Shown here: piece after piece, positions 7,265 through 14,983 of the stretch
How positions within the stretch are numbered: the stretch's first letter is position 1
Layout: each line of letters starts with the position of its first letter
NCBI RefSeq assembly: GCF_019795155.1
Contig: NZ_JAILYN010000009.1
Coordinates: forward strand, 59,452-123,451
DNA: 64,000 bases
Direction of reading: 5' to 3'
Source: Marinobacterium arenosum
GTDB lineage: Bacteria; Pseudomonadota; Gammaproteobacteria; Pseudomonadales; Balneatricaceae
The notes under the pieces: generated by a model
Told to the model about the DNA's origin: nothing
Seen by the model: only the letters and a program-made list of their open reading frames with translations
Database searches by the model: none
Position numbers and translations under genes: made by a program

Positions 7265-7622
7265 AGTATTATAGATCCTCTGATTGTGTAGCCTAACATT
7301 TTAATACTACGCATGCGCGTTTAGGTGCAAACGCGATATAGTGTGAAGAACGGCTAAGTTACTGAATGGCAAAGATATTTGATATGCCACAGTCATTCTC
7401 CTCCGTTGAAAACGAGCATGCGCGTTTGTGTGCTGGGCCGTGCGCAGTATGCACAGCCCTCAGTCCATAATGCATTGATCTTGTACGATTTTAGGTTATC
7501 AATCTAGTAGGAAATTAGTCGGTTGCCGTAATGGTTCGCGCATGGCAACGGGGGCGGCGCTCAATATTCTGTATATGGAAGCGGATATCGGCGCCCGGCT
7601 ATGCACAGGGCGCAAGGACTCT

Positions 7623-7660
7623 GGGCGGTGTCCGCTTCGAATCGCAAGCGGACACCGCCC
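7623..7660. repeat. Perfect 15-bp-stem hairpin
   Basis: GGGCGGTGTCCGCTT (7623-7637) and its exact reverse complement AAGCGGACACCGCCC (7646-7660) flank an eight-base loop. No T-run follows on either strand, so it is not a standard terminator. It lies about 75 bases beyond the 3' end of the Lrp gene. Confidence 0.8.
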
Positions 7661-7698
7661 ACCACCACCAGCTCCGCCTATGCCGCTTTCTTAACCCA

Positions 7699-7730
7699 TT
7701 AAAAGAAAATTAAAAGAAACTTAAAAGAAA
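7699..7730. repeat. Three tandem TTAAAAGAAA units
   Basis: TTAAAAGAAA at 7699, 7710 and 7721, an 11-base period. Read on the minus strand it gives three TTTCTTTTAA tracts just after the Lrp stop codon, which could act as T-rich termination sequence without a clear stem. Confidence 0.6.
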
Positions 7731-7733
7731 CCC

Positions 7734-8219
7734 TCACTCCACATAGTTCAGCGGCACCGCGGTGCTATCGACGATCTTGCGCATGATAAAGCTGGACTTC
7801 ACCCCGGTGACGCCGGTGATGCGGGTGATCCGGCCGAGCAGGATATCGTGGTAGCGGTCCATATCCGGTACTGCCACCTTTAACTGGTAGTCGGCGTCGT
7901 GGCCGGTGATCAGGTAGCACTCCATTACCTCCGGGAAGGTGCGGATGGTGGCTTCGAACTCTTCGAAGCGCTCCGGGATATGCTTGTCCATGCTGATATG
8001 CAGGATCGCGGTCAGGTTCAGGTCGACCGCGCGCGGGTTGACCCTGACCACCCGTTCGCTGATCACCCCGACCTCTTCCAGCTGCTTGACCCGTCGTGAG
8101 CAGGGCGCGGCGGTCAGGCCGACCCGGTCGGCCAGCTCCTGGTTGGACAGTGCGCCGTCCTGTTGCAGCTCGCGCAAGATTTTGAGGTCGAAACGGTCCA
8201 ACTTGTGATCGAATTTCAT
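7734..8219 (-). CDS. Lrp/AsnC-family transcriptional regulator
   Basis: A 161-residue feast/famine regulator. The N-terminal AsnC helix-turn-helix (LDRFDLKILRELQQDGALSN to GLTAAPCSRRVKQLEEVGVI, about 7-55) is joined to a RAM/AsnC ligand-binding domain (about 70-150, with ECYLITGHDADYQLKVAVPD). Such proteins bind amino acids and control amino-acid metabolism or transport. It is divergent from leuA at 8813, across a 594-base spacer with two TGCGCAAATTTTTC-like boxes near its own start, so autoregulation is likely. Control of leuA is possible but unproven. Confidence 0.93.
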   Translation of the reverse strand: MKFDHKLDRFDLKILRELQQDGALSNQELADRVGLTAAPCSRRVKQLEEVGVISERVVRVNPRAVDLNLTAILHISMDKHIPERFEEFEATIRTFPEVMECYLITGHDADYQLKVAVPDMDRYHDILLGRITRITGVTGVKSSFIMRKIVDSTAVPLNYVE

Positions 8220-8232
8220 GGTTTTTCTCTGC

Positions 8233-8291
8233 TGCGCAATTTTTCTATAGTATTTACGTTATTGGCTTTGGTCTGGTTGCGCAAATTTTTC
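8233..8291. promoter_or_regulatory. Paired TGCGCAA(A)TTTTTC boxes upstream of lrp-type gene
   Basis: TGCGCAATTTTTC at 8233-8245 and TGCGCAAATTTTTC at 8278-8291 are direct repeats 45 bases apart, just upstream of the regulator's start codon. Position and spacing (about four helix turns) suit an operator for a multimeric Lrp-type protein. This is an inference from repetition alone. Confidence 0.4.
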
Positions 8292-8592
8292 GAAAGGCAC
8301 GCACTTAGCGGATTAATTGCGCGGCGTTGGCCGTACACTGTTCTTCATCGGTTGAGGCAGGCGTCAGCGCCACCTTCAGTGCCAACACCGACGAATTCTG
8401 CGAGCGACTTTTCAAGCGCGGCCCCAATCAGGGCCGGCTGGGACAACCGCCAGAAGCGGGCGTTTCCGGGTCGACTCCAGCGGCTTACCGAGCTGCCAGC
8501 CGCGATACCAGAAGTATCGCCCGGTTTTTTCTCAGAGCCCCTCCGGGCTGGGATCGTTTGCTAGATTCTCAGGCTGCAGGGGCTTTGTTATT

Positions 8593-8756
8593 AGCAGCCT
8601 GTCGGACTTAACGCTGATCTACTGCGGAAAAGCCGGATTTGGTCATATTTTCACGATTTTCCTCGTTAAATAGCACGCTATTCGCCTCAGAAAATCGAAA
8701 AATCTGCCTCCAACCGTCTTTCCCTCGCTACGATCGGTCAAGCCCGAAAGGCTGCT
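8593..8756. repeat. 164-bp MITE-like element with terminal inverted repeats
   Basis: Bounded by AGCAGCCTGTCGGACTTA (8593-8610) and the inverted AAGCCCGAAAGGCTGCT (8740-8756), about 15 of 17 bases matching. The AT-richer interior encodes nothing. The end sequence (GTCCGACAGGCTGCT type) resembles dispersed repeats I recall from other gammaproteobacterial intergenic regions. It sits between lrp and leuA, and the rest of the spacer shows no gene. Confidence 0.6.
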
Positions 8757-8812
8757 AGGGACTTAATTACAACAACTGTTTTGCTTACCGCCGGTAAGCC
8801 CAGGACTCAGCC

Positions 8813-10492
8813 ATGTTTGACCATCGAAAATATCGCCCGTTTACGCCGATTCGCCTGACCGACCGCCGCTGGCCCGACCAGCAGATCACCGCCGCGCCGG
8901 ACTGGTGCAGCGTCGATCTACGCGATGGCAACCAGGCGCTGGTCAACCCGATGAACGTGGCGCAGAAGACCCGCATGTTCGAGCTGCTGGTCAAGCTGGG
9001 CTTCAAGGAGATCGAGGTTGGCTTCCCGTCCGCGTCGCAGCCGGATTTCGATTTCGTGCGCAAATTGATCGAAGAGGATCGCATTCCGGACGACGTCACC
9101 GTGCAGGTGCTGACCCAGGCCCGCGAGGAGCTGATCAGCCGTACCTACGAGGCGCTGGCCGGCGTCAAGCAGGCGATTGTCCATGTCTACAACTCCACCT
9201 CCACGGTGCAGCGCGAGCAGGTGTTCGGCCTGAACCGCGACGGCATCAAGGCGATCGCCGTGCAGGGCGCCCGCTGGGTGCGTGATTACGCCGCCCGTTA
9301 CCCGGCAACCGAGTGGGGCTTCCAGTATTCGCCGGAGAGCTTTACCGGCACCGAGCTGGATTACGCGGTGGAGGTCTGCGATGCGGTGATCGAAGAGTGG
9401 GCGCCGCAGAACGGCCAGCCGGTGATCATCAACCTGCCGGCCACCGTCGAGATGTCGACGCCGAACGTATTCGCCGACCAGATCGAGTGGTTCTGCCGTC
9501 ATCTGGCCCGTCGCGACCAGGTGCGGATCAGCCTGCACACCCACAATGACCGTGGCTGCGGTGTGGCCGCCGCCGAGCTGGGTGTGATGGCCGGCGCCGA
9601 CCGGATCGAGGGCACCCTGCTGGGCAACGGCGAGCGCACCGGCAATATGGATATCGTCACCATGGCGATGAACCTCTACTCCCAGGGGATCGATCCGAAA
9701 CTGGATCTGTCCGATATCAAGGAGATCATCGAGGTGGTCGAGGCCTGCACCGAACTGCCGGTGGCGGCCCGTCACCCCTGGGCCGGCGAGCTGGTCTACA
9801 CCGCTTTCTCCGGCAGCCATCAGGACGCGATCCGCAAGTCGATCAACTACCACGAGGAGCACAACCAGGCGTTCTGGAACGTGGCTTACCTGCCGATCGA
9901 CCCGCGCGATATCGGCCGCGAATACGAGGCGGTGGTGCGGATCAACAGCCAGAGTGGCAAGGGCGGCGTGGCGCTGGTATTGGAGCGCGATTACGGCATC
10001 GAGCTGCCGAAATGGATGCACGCCGAACTGAGCAAGGTGGTACAGCAGGCCGCCGAAGAGAGCGGCGTCGAGGTGTCGCCGGCCAATATCAAGGCGCTGT
10101 ACGAGGCGCACTTTGTCGAGGTGGAAGCGGACTGGCAGTTGCAGGGCTACGACCTGCATACCGAAGGCCAGCAGGTTAACGCCCAGTTCAAGGTGGGCAG
10201 CGGTGAGTTGACCCGCATCCTGTCCGGCCAGGGCGCCGGTGCGGTGGAGGCGCTCAGCGATGCGCTGGCGCGTCAGTTCGACTGCCGCATCGAGGTGGCC
10301 CAGTTCGACGAGCACGCCATCAGCGGCGGTACCGATGCCCAGGCGCTGGCCTGTATCGCCGCCGAGTTCAACGGCCAGCGTCTGACCGGCGTGGCCCAGG
10401 CGGAGGATACCTCGGCGGCCACCCTGCAGGCGGTGCTGACCGCCTTCGCCCGCAGCGAGGCGGCCAATACGCAGGCGGAAGCGGTGGCCTGA
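8813..10492 (+). CDS. leuA: 2-isopropylmalate synthase, long form (LeuA type 2)
   Basis: Condenses acetyl-CoA with 2-oxoisovalerate, the first committed step of leucine synthesis. 559 residues, typical of the long LeuA subfamily (about 550-560). A catalytic TIM barrel (about 30-310) has the metal site DWCSVDLRDGNQALVNPMN and SLHTHNDRGCGVAAAELGVM with GNGERTGNMDI. A linker follows, then a C-terminal regulatory domain (about 440-545) expected to bind leucine for feedback inhibition. A second, clearly different LeuA (short form) is at 53639. A strong terminator follows at 10524. Confidence 0.95.
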   Translation: MFDHRKYRPFTPIRLTDRRWPDQQITAAPDWCSVDLRDGNQALVNPMNVAQKTRMFELLVKLGFKEIEVGFPSASQPDFDFVRKLIEEDRIPDDVTVQVLTQAREELISRTYEALAGVKQAIVHVYNSTSTVQREQVFGLNRDGIKAIAVQGARWVRDYAARYPATEWGFQYSPESFTGTELDYAVEVCDAVIEEWAPQNGQPVIINLPATVEMSTPNVFADQIEWFCRHLARRDQVRISLHTHNDRGCGVAAAELGVMAGADRIEGTLLGNGERTGNMDIVTMAMNLYSQGIDPKLDLSDIKEIIEVVEACTELPVAARHPWAGELVYTAFSGSHQDAIRKSINYHEEHNQAFWNVAYLPIDPRDIGREYEAVVRINSQSGKGGVALVLERDYGIELPKWMHAELSKVVQQAAEESGVEVSPANIKALYEAHFVEVEADWQLQGYDLHTEGQQVNAQFKVGSGELTRILSGQGAGAVEALSDALARQFDCRIEVAQFDEHAISGGTDAQALACIAAEFNGQRLTGVAQAEDTSAATLQAVLTAFARSEAANTQAEAVA

Positions 10493-10523
10493 GTTTTTAT
10501 CTGACCCGATCTATGTCCCTTCT

Positions 10524-10562
10524 GCGGCCGGGCCGGCTTTCGGTCCGGCCGCTGTTTTTTGT
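10524..10562 (+). terminator. Rho-independent terminator after leuA
   Basis: GCGGCCGGGCCGG, a short CTTTC loop, then GGTCCGGCCGC, followed by a T-run (TGTTTTTTG). It closes the leuA transcript. Confidence 0.88.
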
Positions 10563-10738
10563 TTGTTTCACGTGCGCCCGGGCCGGCTAACCGCGAGTGG
10601 CAGGCGCATCCCACATGGAGCGGCAAGCCAACCGTGAAGGATTGTCGCTAATCCGCGATGAAGCAAACTATCAGTTGATGGTGATGAGAGGCGGCTGTGC
10701 AGCCCGGAACACCCCGAATAACTAAAAAAATAAAAAAT

Positions 10739-10772
10739 ACCCGGCCAAGTGGCCGGGTCTTTTTATTTTTGA
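10739..10772. terminator. Bidirectional terminator
   Basis: ACCCGGCC-AAGT-GGCCGGGT, flanked by A-rich sequence on the left and TTTTTATTTTT on the right, so it can stop transcription on both strands. It lies 25 bases past the stop of the minus-strand Na/Pi transporter. Confidence 0.85.
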
Positions 10773-10796
10773 GCTTGGATCGCGCGGTGCCTGGCC

Positions 10797-11942
10797 TCAG
10801 CGGCTCAGGAAGATCAGCGAGCCGGGGATCAGGAAGAACACCGTGCTGACGTAGCTGAACGCGATCCGCTTGCGGCGGGTGGCCAGCTCGGCCAGTTTTT
10901 CGGCCATCTTCAGCGGCAGATTGCGCAGCAGCGGCAGGCCGAAGATCAGGCTGACCGCCAGCAGGTTGTAGCACAGGTGCACCAGCGCGATCTGCAGTGC
11001 GAAGATCGCCAGTTCGCCGCTGACGGCGGTGGCGGCCAGCAGGGCGGTGATGCAGGTGCCGATATTGGCGCCCAGGGTGAACGGGTAGATATCCTTCAGT
11101 TTCAGCACCCCGGTGCCGACCAGCGGGACGATCAGGCTGGTGGTGGTGGAGGAGGACTGCACCAGCACGGTCACCACGGTGCCGGAGGTGATGCCGGTCA
11201 GCGGGCCGCGACCGATGGCGCCGTGCAGCATCTCCTTGGCGCGGCCGACCATCGCTTTCTTCAGCAATTTGCCGACGAACGCCACCGAGAAGATGATCAG
11301 GCCGATACCCAGTGCGATCATCGCCACGCCGCCGAACGGCTCCGGCAACGCCGAGAACAGGTCCTTGGTGGCGCCGGTAACCGGCTTGACCAGCGGTTTG
11401 ATGAAGTTGAAGCTCTTCAGGCTCATCGACTCGCCGCCGATCAGCAGCTCCGCCAGGAACAGACTCAGCTTCTGCAGCAGGCCGAACATCATCTCCAGCG
11501 GCAGGAAGATAATCACCGCCATCAGGTTGAAGAAGTCATGCACGGTCGCCGCCGCGAAGGCCCGGCGGAACTCGTCGGCGCGGCGTACGTGGCCCAGGCT
11601 GACGATGGTGTTGGTGATGGTGGTGCCGATGTTGGCGCCCATGATCATCGGGATCGCCGCTTCGACCGGCAAGCCGCCGGCAACCAGGCCGACGATGATC
11701 GAGGTGACGGTACTGGAGGACTGGATCAGTGCGGTGGCCACGGTGCCGATCATCAGGCCGACGAACGGGTTGGTGGCGAAGTCGAACAGTTCCTTGGCGT
11801 GACCGCCGGTCGACCACTTGAAGCCGGTGCCGATCATGCCAACCGCGACCAGCAGCAGGTAGATCAGGCCGGTGATCATCAGCCAGTGGTGGGCTCGGGT
11901 GCGCTCCTGATTCAGAGGGGCGGTGCTTTGTCCGGTGTTCAT
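10797..11942 (-). CDS. Na+/phosphate cotransporter-family (PNaS/NptA-like) protein
   Basis: Inner-membrane transporter of the Na/Pi cotransporter II family. The two inverted family repeats are plain, each with the QSSST signature (TALIQSSSTVTSIIVG and TVLVQSSSTTTSLIVP) and an ANIGT motif (MGANIGTTITNT, LGANIGTCITA). About eight to ten membrane helices. I chose the ATG at 11942 (MNTGQSTAPLNQERTRAHHW); the frame stays open 26 codons further, but that extension is Arg/Pro-rich and unlike a transporter start. It probably takes up or exports phosphate with sodium. Regulation is not visible. Confidence 0.88.
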   Translation of the reverse strand: MNTGQSTAPLNQERTRAHHWLMITGLIYLLLVAVGMIGTGFKWSTGGHAKELFDFATNPFVGLMIGTVATALIQSSSTVTSIIVGLVAGGLPVEAAIPMIMGANIGTTITNTIVSLGHVRRADEFRRAFAAATVHDFFNLMAVIIFLPLEMMFGLLQKLSLFLAELLIGGESMSLKSFNFIKPLVKPVTGATKDLFSALPEPFGGVAMIALGIGLIIFSVAFVGKLLKKAMVGRAKEMLHGAIGRGPLTGITSGTVVTVLVQSSSTTTSLIVPLVGTGVLKLKDIYPFTLGANIGTCITALLAATAVSGELAIFALQIALVHLCYNLLAVSLIFGLPLLRNLPLKMAEKLAELATRRKRIAFSYVSTVFFLIPGSLIFLSR

Positions 11943-12150
11943 CTGAAAAGGTCTCTCACTAAGCTTTGGAATCCGGGGTGGCGTGCGGCCGAAGGCGGTC
12001 ATGGCCGGGCCGTTCAACATTGGCGGGCATTATTTTCGATCTATGTGACAGCTTTGTTACAGAACTGAAGTCTTTCTGAAAAAAATCGGTCACCAAACTG
12101 TCATTTGGTCGTTCGTTTATCGGGATCAACAGTGCGGTCGAGACGCGGAA

Positions 12151-12224
12151 CGGTACAGTTGCAATGGCGGCTGGCGGTACAGATCGGCCGTGCGATACAG
12201 CATCTTGGTGGCCGGCGGGTACAG
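12151..12224. promoter_or_regulatory. Four GTACAG-type boxes upstream of lysE-family gene
   Basis: CGGTACAG at 12151 and 12175, CGATACAG at 12193 and GGGTACAG at 12217: spacings of 24, 18 and 24 bases. Regular spacing in the promoter region between the transporter and lysE-family genes suggests an operator array for an unidentified regulator. No regulator gene is adjacent. Confidence 0.5.
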
Positions 12225-12328
12225 TGGGGTGTATTACCTATCTGTCATGCGAAAGTGTTTGTTTGGTGAATCTGTAATGGTTTTACTGCCGGCTTTAGGC
12301 TGTCTCCATCATAAAAGAGGAGACAGAG

Positions 12329-12919
12329 ATGGAATTTCTACTGCCGTTGGCAAGCTACGCCTTCGTGACGTCGATCACCCCCGGCCCCAACAACCTGATG
12401 CTGACCGCGTCCGGCATCCGCTTCGGCTTCCGGCGCAGCATCCCCCATATCCTGGGCATCAACGCCGGTATGGCGCTGCTGCTGACGCTGTGCGGCGTTG
12501 GTGTCGGCGCGCTGATCCAAAGCCTGCCTGCCGCCGCGCTGGCGTTGAAACTGTTCGGCACCGGCTACCTGCTCTACCTGGCCTGGCTGCTGCGCGCCAA
12601 CCTGGTGGCAGGCGGCGACGGTGAGCACGCCCGGCCGATGGGGTTCTTCAATGCCTTGCTGTTCCAGTTCGCCAACCCGAAAGCCTGGGTGATGGCGCTG
12701 ACCAGCGCCTCGGTGCTGATGCCGGCGCTGGATTCGCAGTGGCTGTCGCTGGCGGTGTTCTGCCTGGTGTTCTGTTCGATCAACCTGCCCTGCATCAGCT
12801 GCTGGGCGTTGGCCGGCTCCGGTGTGAAGCGGTTCCTGGCCGATCCGTTCTGGCAGCGGCTGTTCAGCGGCATCATCGTACTGCTGACGCTCTATGCCGC
12901 GGCGGCGATCTGGTTCTGA
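12329..12919 (+). CDS. LysE/RhtB-family amino-acid exporter
   Basis: A 196-residue inner-membrane exporter. The LysE-family hallmark SITPGPNNLMLTASG is at residues 15-29, followed by about five to six membrane helices and the conserved FQFANPKAWVMAL (about 110-122). Family members export lysine, threonine, homoserine and similar amino acids; the substrate here is unknown. AGAGGAGACAG precedes the ATG. The gene stands alone; a LysR gene follows convergently at 12934. Confidence 0.92.
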   Translation: MEFLLPLASYAFVTSITPGPNNLMLTASGIRFGFRRSIPHILGINAGMALLLTLCGVGVGALIQSLPAAALALKLFGTGYLLYLAWLLRANLVAGGDGEHARPMGFFNALLFQFANPKAWVMALTSASVLMPALDSQWLSLAVFCLVFCSINLPCISCWALAGSGVKRFLADPFWQRLFSGIIVLLTLYAAAAIWF

Positions 12920-12933
12920 AGCCTGGCTGAGAG

Positions 12934-13818
12934 TTATCGGTCCTGCCAGTGGCTCTGCAGGAAGTCGATAAACAGCCGGACCTTGGCCGCCAGGTGCTGG
13001 CGGTGCGGGTAGACCGCCTGGATGTCGAGCTGTCCGCTGTCGTAGTCGCTGAACAGCGCGACCAGTTGTCTCTGCTGCAGCGCCTGTTCGACGGCGAAAT
13101 CGGGCAGCAGCGCCACGCCGATGCCCTGGATGGCCGCCTGCGTGGAGGCCAGTGCGCTGTTGACGGTAAGCCGGGGCTGGATGCGGATCGCCAGGGTTTC
13201 GCCGTTGCGCGTGAAGGTCCAGCGCACGCCGCTACGCCGGTTGGAATCGTGGATGCAGGGCAGCTGTTCTAGATCGGCCGGCGAGCTGAGTTTCGGGTAG
13301 CGAGCCAGCAGCGCCGGGCTGGCGACCGTAACAGAGCGGACGCTGCCGATTTGACGGGCGACCAGACTGGAATCTGTCAGGGTGCCGATCCGCAGGCCGA
13401 TATCGAAGCCTTCGCCGACCAGGTCCAGGTAGCGATCGCTCAACTGCATCTCCAGGTGCAGCTGCGGGTGCTGCTCGATAAAGGCGGGCAGCAGCTCCAT
13501 CAGCCTAGTCTCGCCGAAGGTTTGCGGTGCGGTGATCCGTAGCCGGCCGGCGAGCTGATCCTCCCGTTGTCCGCCAACCTCCAGTGCCGTCACCTCGTCG
13601 AGTATCAGCTTGCAGCGCTCGTAACAGGCGCGCCCCTCGTCGGTGACGGCCAGGGTGCGGGTGGTGCGGTTCAGCAGCCGCTGCCGCAGCAGCTCTTCCA
13701 GCTGCTGGACCTGGCGGCTGACGATCGCCTTGGTCTTGCCCAGTTGGCTGGCGGCGGCGGTGAAGGAGCCCTGTTCGACCACCGCCACGAAGCTCTGCAT
13801 CAGGCTGAGTTTGTCCAT
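12934..13818 (-). CDS. LysR-family transcriptional regulator
   Basis: 294 residues from the ATG at 13818 (MDKLSLMQSF); an in-frame TTG three codons earlier is possible. An N-terminal winged HTH (about 1-60, FTAAASQLGKTKAIVSRQVQ) is followed by a LysR substrate-binding domain (about 88-290). It is divergent from the hydroquinone-reductase/dioxygenase pair at 14025 across about 200 bases. LysR proteins usually control the divergent operon, so this is its likely target, probably in response to a quinone or aromatic compound (inference). Confidence 0.92.
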   Translation of the reverse strand: MDKLSLMQSFVAVVEQGSFTAAASQLGKTKAIVSRQVQQLEELLRQRLLNRTTRTLAVTDEGRACYERCKLILDEVTALEVGGQREDQLAGRLRITAPQTFGETRLMELLPAFIEQHPQLHLEMQLSDRYLDLVGEGFDIGLRIGTLTDSSLVARQIGSVRSVTVASPALLARYPKLSSPADLEQLPCIHDSNRRSGVRWTFTRNGETLAIRIQPRLTVNSALASTQAAIQGIGVALLPDFAVEQALQQRQLVALFSDYDSGQLDIQAVYPHRQHLAAKVRLFIDFLQSHWQDR

Positions 13819-14024
13819 ATCTGTCAATAAAAAGTAAACAATGTATCAATCATTCTGAGTATTGTTGCTTTGTTAGTCAAAAATCATACTGGCCTCATAA
13901 ACGGGGGATACAGCCCGGTACCCCGTCCGCGTGGCGGTGGTGGTACAGGCGCTGCTTGGCGATGGCGCATTCGCGCTTTCCTCGCCGGCCGCCAAGACCG
14001 CCTGAGCAATAGAGGAGTAATAGC

Positions 14025-14978
14025 ATGTTGATCGACGGCAGATGGCAGGAGAACTGGCAGCCGGTGCAGGGCACCGACGAGAAGGGCGGCTTCGTGCGCC
14101 AGAGCTCCAGTTTCCGGCACTGGATCACCCCGGACGGCAACCCCGGCCCGGATGGCGAGCCGGCGCTGAAGGCGGAGCCGGGCCGCTTCCACCTCTATGT
14201 CGCCTATATCTGCCCCTGGGCCTGCCGTACGCTGGTGGCCCGCGCGCTGAAAGGGCTGGAAGAGGTGATCTCGGTGTCGCTGGTCGAGCCTGAACTGACC
14301 GAGCAGGGCTGGCAGTTCGGCCATTACAGCGATCCGCACGGTGGCGCCCGCTACATGCATCAGAAGTACAGCCTGTCCGATTCGCACTATACCGGCCGGG
14401 CCACGGTACCGGTGCTCTGGGACAAGCAACAGCAGCGTATCGTCAACAACGAGTCGGCCGATATTCTGCGTATCCTCAACAGCGGCTTCGGCGAGCTGGC
14501 TAATGAGCTGGATCTTTACCCCACCGAACACCGTAGCGAGATCGATCAGCTCAACAGCCGCATCTACCAGCAGCTCAACAACGGCGTCTACCGGGCCGGC
14601 TTCGCCACCACCCAGCTCGCCTACCGGGAGGCGGTCGATGAGGTGTTTGCCGAGCTGGACCGACTGGAGCAGCGGCTGAGCGGCCGCGACTACCTGATGG
14701 GCGACCGATTGACCGAAAGCGATATCCGGCTGTTCGTTACGTTGGTGCGTTTCGATGCCGCCTACTATGGTCTGTTCAAGTGCAACTACCGCCCGCTGAG
14801 CAGTTATCCACAGCTGACCCGCTACCTGAACCGGTTGATCGCCCGACCGGCCTTCGCCAGTGCGGTCAACCTGGATCATATCAAGCGGGGTTACTACTCG
14901 ATCCGGGCGCTGAACCCGACCGGTATCGTTCCGGCCGGCCCGGCCGAGCTGCCATTCAGTGAGTTTTTGGAGGGCTGA
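14025..14978 (+). CDS. Glutathionyl-hydroquinone reductase (YqjG/ECM4-type GST)
   Basis: Omega-like glutathione transferase that reduces glutathionyl-hydroquinones, a cytoplasmic quinone-repair activity. 317 residues. The catalytic Cys63 lies in YICPWACRTLV, and the family tyrosines and GST C-terminal helices follow (RATVPVLWD, NNESADILRI, GVYRAGFATTQ, LTESDIRLFVTLVRFD). Preceded by AGAGGAG. The next gene starts six bases after its stop, forming a two-gene operon with a DODA-type dioxygenase divergent from a LysR gene. Confidence 0.93.
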   Translation: MLIDGRWQENWQPVQGTDEKGGFVRQSSSFRHWITPDGNPGPDGEPALKAEPGRFHLYVAYICPWACRTLVARALKGLEEVISVSLVEPELTEQGWQFGHYSDPHGGARYMHQKYSLSDSHYTGRATVPVLWDKQQQRIVNNESADILRILNSGFGELANELDLYPTEHRSEIDQLNSRIYQQLNNGVYRAGFATTQLAYREAVDEVFAELDRLEQRLSGRDYLMGDRLTESDIRLFVTLVRFDAAYYGLFKCNYRPLSSYPQLTRYLNRLIARPAFASAVNLDHIKRGYYSIRALNPTGIVPAGPAELPFSEFLEG

Positions 14979-14983
14979 GGCCG

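Larger units (their letters stand above)
4100..7297 (-). mobile_element. Integron gene-cassette cluster lacking an integrase (CALIN)
   Basis: Minus-strand small genes are separated by recombination sites with the integron core GTTRRRY. Cores (minus strand) are GTTAGGC at 7297-7291, GTTAGGC at 6763-6757, GTTAGAG at 6347-6341 and GTTATGC at 4499-4493. The key test is that a cassette's leading bases should complement its own attC half-site. The 6409-6720 cassette starts TTAGGC and its attC starts GCCTAAC. The two-gene cassette starts TTAGAG and its attC starts CTCTAAC. Both fit. No integrase gene is adjacent: to the right, where it would be expected, lies an Lrp regulator at 7734. The left border is unclear. 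Confidence 0.75.
7265..7733. other. Right flank of the cassette cluster: repeats and hairpins, no gene
   Basis: Holds the first cassette core GTTAGGC (minus strand, 7297-7291), then a perfect inverted repeat CGCGTTT/AAACGCG near 7317-7336. The word GCATGCGCGTTT occurs twice, near 7311 and 7419, about 108 bases apart. This is where attI and a divergent integrase would sit in an intact integron; no integrase is present. Further right are a 15-bp-stem hairpin (7623-7660) and an A-rich triplet repeat (7699-7730). Short ORFs here have no supporting features. Confidence 0.5.

Noticed and set aside
7630..7650. TTCGAATC word as part of a tRNA gene
   Set aside because: No acceptor, D or anticodon arm fits around it; it is the loop of the 15-bp hairpin.
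7531..7713. Plus-strand ORF right of the cassette cluster as an integrase remnant
   Set aside because: The translation shows none of the tyrosine-recombinase motifs and includes the hairpin sequence at 7623-7660.
8163..8611. Possible leader peptide or small genes between lrp and leuA
   Set aside because: No leucine-codon run, no good ribosome site and no attenuator hairpin with T-run were seen, so a leucine attenuator is not supported.
8918..10315. Long minus-strand open frame (465 codons) opposite leuA
   Set aside because: It mirrors the codon structure of the strongly supported leuA on the plus strand, has no family resemblance and is His/Val/Asp-rich as high-GC antisense frames are.
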